Shown here: positions 42,906 to 45,335 of the stretch, one piece after another
Layout: every line of letters starts with the position of its first letter
Numbering within the stretch: position 1 is the first letter of the stretch
From: Limiplasma sp036652695
Lineage (GTDB): Bacteria > Bacillota > Clostridia > Christensenellales > Aristaeellaceae
Assembly: GCA_036652695.1 (NCBI GenBank)
Contig: JAVVVJ010000015.1
Span: 1 to 45,335, forward strand
DNA: 45,335 nucleotides
Reading direction: 5' to 3'
The notes under the pieces: generated by a model
What the model was told of the DNA's origin: nothing
Databases searched by the model: none
What the model saw: the letters and a program-made list of their open reading frames with translations, nothing else
Position numbers and translations under genes: made by a program

Positions 42906-43709
42906 ATGAAAAAATTATTTGCCGCGATTCTGGTTCTCATGCTTGCACTCACTGGGCTGGCCGCCGCCGAAACCGCCGACAATTCCCTACAGGCCGTGCT
43001 TGACAAGGGCGTTTTTACCCTCGGCCTAGATGACAGTTTCCCGCCCATGGGCTACCGCGACGAGAACAACAACGTGGTTGGCTTTGATATCGACGTTGCT
43101 GCGGCTGTTTGCGCAAAGCTAGGCGTACAATTTGTTGCCCAGCCCATCAGCTGGGATGCCAAGGAGCTTGAGCTTGCCTCCGGCAATATCGATTGCATTT
43201 GGAACGGCATGTCCATCACGCCCGAACGTGAGGAAAGCATGGCCATGACCTTCCCCTACCTCAACAACCAAATGATCGTCTACACCCAAGCGGGCGCTGC
43301 TATCGCCAGCGAGGCGGATCTTGCCGGCAAGAAGGTCGGCGTGCAAAATGGCAGCTATGCCGAGGAACTCCTTCGGGGAGATTTCAGCACGCTTGGCACC
43401 ACCTTTGCTGAAACGCTAGGCTTTGACGATTACCTCACCGCGCTTATGGATCTGCAAAACGGTGGCATTGACGCCGTGATCATGGATCTGGTTGTGGGCG
43501 ATTTCCGCATCAAGGGCATGGGCGCTACCGATCTGACGGCCGCTTTCAGCCTCACGGATGACAATTATGGCATCGGCTTTCGCAAGTCCGACATCGCCCT
43601 GCGCGACAAGGTACAGGAAATCCTCGTTGAAATGAAAAAAGACGGCGCTTTAGCCGAGATCTCCATCAAATGGTTTGGTTCTGATATTACTGTTGTGCCT
43701 GAGGCATAA
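42906..43709 (+). CDS. Polar amino acid ABC transporter substrate-binding protein
   Basis: Receptor of 267 residues, family 3 (ArgT/HisJ/GlnH). ATG 42906 follows AGAGGAG. The signal peptide (MKKLFAAILVLMLALTGLAA) ends in an A-A-A signal peptidase I site; no lipobox is present. The mature part has the family hallmarks: LDDSFPPMGYRDENN, GFDIDVAAAVCAKLG, and WNGMSITPEREESM. Ligand cannot be set from the sequence alone; arginine, glutamine, cystine and related compounds are all possible. First gene of a three-gene importer operon. Confidence 0.92.
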   Translation: MKKLFAAILVLMLALTGLAAAETADNSLQAVLDKGVFTLGLDDSFPPMGYRDENNNVVGFDIDVAAAVCAKLGVQFVAQPISWDAKELELASGNIDCIWNGMSITPEREESMAMTFPYLNNQMIVYTQAGAAIASEADLAGKKVGVQNGSYAEELLRGDFSTLGTTFAETLGFDDYLTALMDLQNGGIDAVIMDLVVGDFRIKGMGATDLTAAFSLTDDNYGIGFRKSDIALRDKVQEILVEMKKDGALAEISIKWFGSDITVVPEA

Positions 43710-43712
43710 GGA

Positions 43713-44381
43713 ATGAGTATCAAGTTTTTCAATGATCCCGATCGGCTATGGAACCTTGTAAAGCTCCTGTTGGATGGCGCCGGGGTCACGTTAAGCATTT
43801 TCTTTTTCACGCTGGTTCTTGCTGTGCCGCTGGGAATGCTGGTGGCACAGGGGCGTATGAGCAGGCGCACGCTTCTGCGTGCGCCTATCTCGCTTTATAT
43901 CTACTTCATGCGGGGAACGCCGCTCATGCTACAAATCATGTTTATCTATTTTTTGCTGCCGCAGCTGCTGCCCTTTCAGGTAGACCGGTTCAGCGCCGTG
44001 ATTTTCGCCTTTGCCATCAACTACGCCGCCTACTTCGCGGAAATCTTCCGCTCCGGCATTCAATCCATTCCCGCCGGGCAATACGAGGCCGCCAAGGTGT
44101 TGGGATATACGCGCCTGCAAACCTTCTTTCGCATCGTGCTCCCGCAGGTAGCAAAGCGTGTGCTGCTGCCCATGACCAACGAGGTCATCACCCTCATCAA
44201 GGATACGGCCCTAGCCTCCACCGTGGCTGTTGTGGAGCTGATGACCATCGCCAAAAAGCAGGTTTCCAGCTCCAGTTCCATCGAGCCTTATATCGTCGCT
44301 ATTTTGCTCTACTTGCTCCTCAACGGCTTAGCTGAGCAGCTTTGCAAGCTGGCAGAGCGCAAGCTGGACTACTATCGTTAA
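43713..44381 (+). CDS. Polar amino acid ABC transporter permease
   Basis: Membrane subunit of 222 residues with five helices of the HisMQ type. IYFMRGTPLMLQIMFIY is the family signature and AAKVLGYTRLQTFFRIVLP the ATPase docking loop. It begins 3 bases after the receptor gene. One permease gene suggests a homodimeric channel. Confidence 0.92.
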   Translation: MSIKFFNDPDRLWNLVKLLLDGAGVTLSIFFFTLVLAVPLGMLVAQGRMSRRTLLRAPISLYIYFMRGTPLMLQIMFIYFLLPQLLPFQVDRFSAVIFAFAINYAAYFAEIFRSGIQSIPAGQYEAAKVLGYTRLQTFFRIVLPQVAKRVLLPMTNEVITLIKDTALASTVAVVELMTIAKKQVSSSSSIEPYIVAILLYLLLNGLAEQLCKLAERKLDYYR

Positions 44382-44393
44382 GGAGGCGCGCCT

Positions 44394-45137
44394 ATGCTAT
44401 GCGCAACGGACATTCACAAAGGGTTTGATGGGCAGGGTGTGCTCAAGGGCATCTCCATGACCATCAAGCAGGGCGAAGTGGTCGCGCTCATCGGCCCCAG
44501 CGGTTCCGGCAAAAGCACCTTTCTGCGCTGTTTGAACCAGCTGGAAACCATCGATCAAGGAGACATCACCTTGGATGGCGAAGCCATCTGCCGCACCAAA
44601 AACGGCATCTGCACCTATGCCGATGAAAAAACCTTGCGCAAGTTGATTTTGCGCATGGGCATGGTCTTCCAATCCTTCAATCTATTCCCGCACATGAGCG
44701 TGCTTCAAAACCTGATCGACGCGCCCATGCGCGTTAAAAAGCTCCCGAAAGCTCAGGCGATTGAAAAAGCGCGCGCGCTTCTTGCAAAGGTTGGCCTATC
44801 CGCGAAGGCTGATCAATACCCCTACCAGCTTTCTGGCGGTCAGGCACAGCGCGTCGCCATCGCGCGCGCCCTATGCATGGAGCCGGAAATTCTCTGCTTT
44901 GACGAGCCAACCAGCGCGCTTGATCCCGAGCTTACCCAAGAGGTGCTCGCCGTAATGCGCGCCCTTGCCGCCGAACGCATGACCATGATGGTTGTCACCC
45001 ACGAGATGAGCTTTGCCCGCGACGTTGCGGATCGCGTAATCTTTATGGAAGGCGGAGCTATTGTTGAGGAGGGATCTCCCGCCCAGCTTTTCCATTCCGC
45101 CAACCCCCGCACCCTTCGCTTCACACAGCAGAATTAA
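44394..45137 (+). CDS. Polar amino acid ABC transporter ATP-binding protein (GlnQ-like)
   Basis: ATPase of 247 residues. Walker A GPSGSGKST, Q-loop MVFQSFNLFPHM, signature LSGGQAQRVAIARAL, Walker B ILCFDEPTSALDPE, and switch VVTHEM. Between residues 65 and 80 it has ICRTKNGICTYADEKTLRK, slightly longer than in GlnQ of E. coli. ATG 44394 follows AAGGAGG. Last gene of the operon before a terminator. Confidence 0.93.
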   Translation: MLCATDIHKGFDGQGVLKGISMTIKQGEVVALIGPSGSGKSTFLRCLNQLETIDQGDITLDGEAICRTKNGICTYADEKTLRKLILRMGMVFQSFNLFPHMSVLQNLIDAPMRVKKLPKAQAIEKARALLAKVGLSAKADQYPYQLSGGQAQRVAIARALCMEPEILCFDEPTSALDPELTQEVLAVMRALAAERMTMMVVTHEMSFARDVADRVIFMEGGAIVEEGSPAQLFHSANPRTLRFTQQN

Positions 45138-45145
45138 ACTGCTTT

Positions 45146-45175
45146 GCCGGGCATTACGCGCTTGCCCGGCTTTTT
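45146..45175 (+). terminator. Intrinsic terminator of the amino acid ABC operon
   Basis: GCCGGGC (45146-45152) pairs with GCCCGGC (45164-45170), followed by TTTTT. It lies 9 bases past the ATPase stop. Confidence 0.88.
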
Positions 45176-45248
45176 GCTGCCCTGCGGCGGTTGGCTCACC
45201 GGCGATTCGCGCTTTGCCTCCGCAATGATCAATTGGTGGCTCAAAACC

Positions 45249-45278
45249 AAAAAACGGTTACAACTTACGTTGCAACCG
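45249..45278 (-). terminator. Intrinsic terminator downstream of tRNA-Asn
   Basis: On the minus strand CGGTTGCAAC and GTTGTAACCG form a 10-base stem with one G-U pair and a 4-base loop, followed by TTTTTT. It lies 4 bases past the CCA end of the tRNA. Confidence 0.85.
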
Positions 45279-45282
45279 TGAT

Positions 45283-45335
45283 TGGCTCCCCAGGTAGGGC
45301 TCGAACCTACAACAACTCGGTTAACAGCCGAGTGC
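45283..45335 (-). tRNA. tRNA-Asn (GTT), partial at the window edge
   Basis: The 3' half is present: anticodon GTT (45323-45325 on the minus strand) in a 7-base loop, the T-arm GTAGGTTCGAGCCCTAC, the acceptor strand CTGGGGA, discriminator G and an encoded CCA ending at 45283. The 5' half lies outside the window. G at the discriminator fits tRNA-Asn. Confidence 0.92.

Noticed and set aside
1..45335. CRISPR array, insertion sequence or prophage
   Set aside because: No regularly spaced repeats, transposase, integrase or phage structural genes were seen.

Overview
The window reads as chromosomal DNA of a moderately GC-rich, probably endospore-forming Bacillota (Clostridia-like). Signs of this are strong AGGAGG ribosome binding sites, near-consensus sigma-A promoters, a YlbJ-like sporulation membrane protein behind a near-perfect sigma-E promoter, an N-terminally extended PRPP synthetase, and ECF-free Gram-positive style transporter operons. 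No species can be named from the sequence. I saw no phage, insertion sequence, integrase or CRISPR array.

Bases 1-7,900 (minus strand) hold a sugar-acid region. A galactonate-dehydratase-like enzyme, a KDPG/KDPGal aldolase and a KDGal kinase form a De Ley-Doudoroff module. Next to it is a DeoR-type regulator followed by an FbpABC/AfuABC-type ABC transporter (ATPase, fused permease, binding protein). The transporter looks more like an organic phosphate or sugar acid importer than an iron importer. Bases 7,850-10,580 hold PRPP synthetase with a strong terminator, the divergent YlbJ-like gene with its sigma-E promoter, and an intergenic inverted repeat.

Bases 10,579-16,867 hold a CUT1 sugar ABC transporter (binding protein and two permeases) in one operon with a sugar nucleotidyltransferase and an N-acetylhexosamine-1-kinase-like protein. 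A divergent PocR-AraC regulator stands beside it. The likely job is uptake of an amino sugar or oligosaccharide and conversion to a nucleotide sugar. Bases 16,864-21,402 hold a MarR regulator and a heterodimeric ABC exporter, all overlapping. Then come an RlmI-type rRNA methyltransferase, a bidirectional terminator, FtsH, and a GH127 beta-L-arabinofuranosidase.

Bases 27,057-33,188 are less familiar: two large polytopic membrane proteins (one GT39-like), a MATE transporter, a ProB-like kinase without a PUA domain, and a small four-helix membrane protein coupled to it. Bases 33,342-42,705 are a tight ten-gene operon for an Mrp/Mbh-type ion-translocating membrane complex: MrpE, F, G, an MbhD-like protein, an MbhE-MrpB fusion, MrpC, MrpD and three further antiporter-like subunits. 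The order is that of archaeal membrane-bound hydrogenase, but no hydrogenase arm is present. This is the most interesting system in the window. The end carries a polar amino acid ABC transporter operon and a partial tRNA-Asn on the minus strand.
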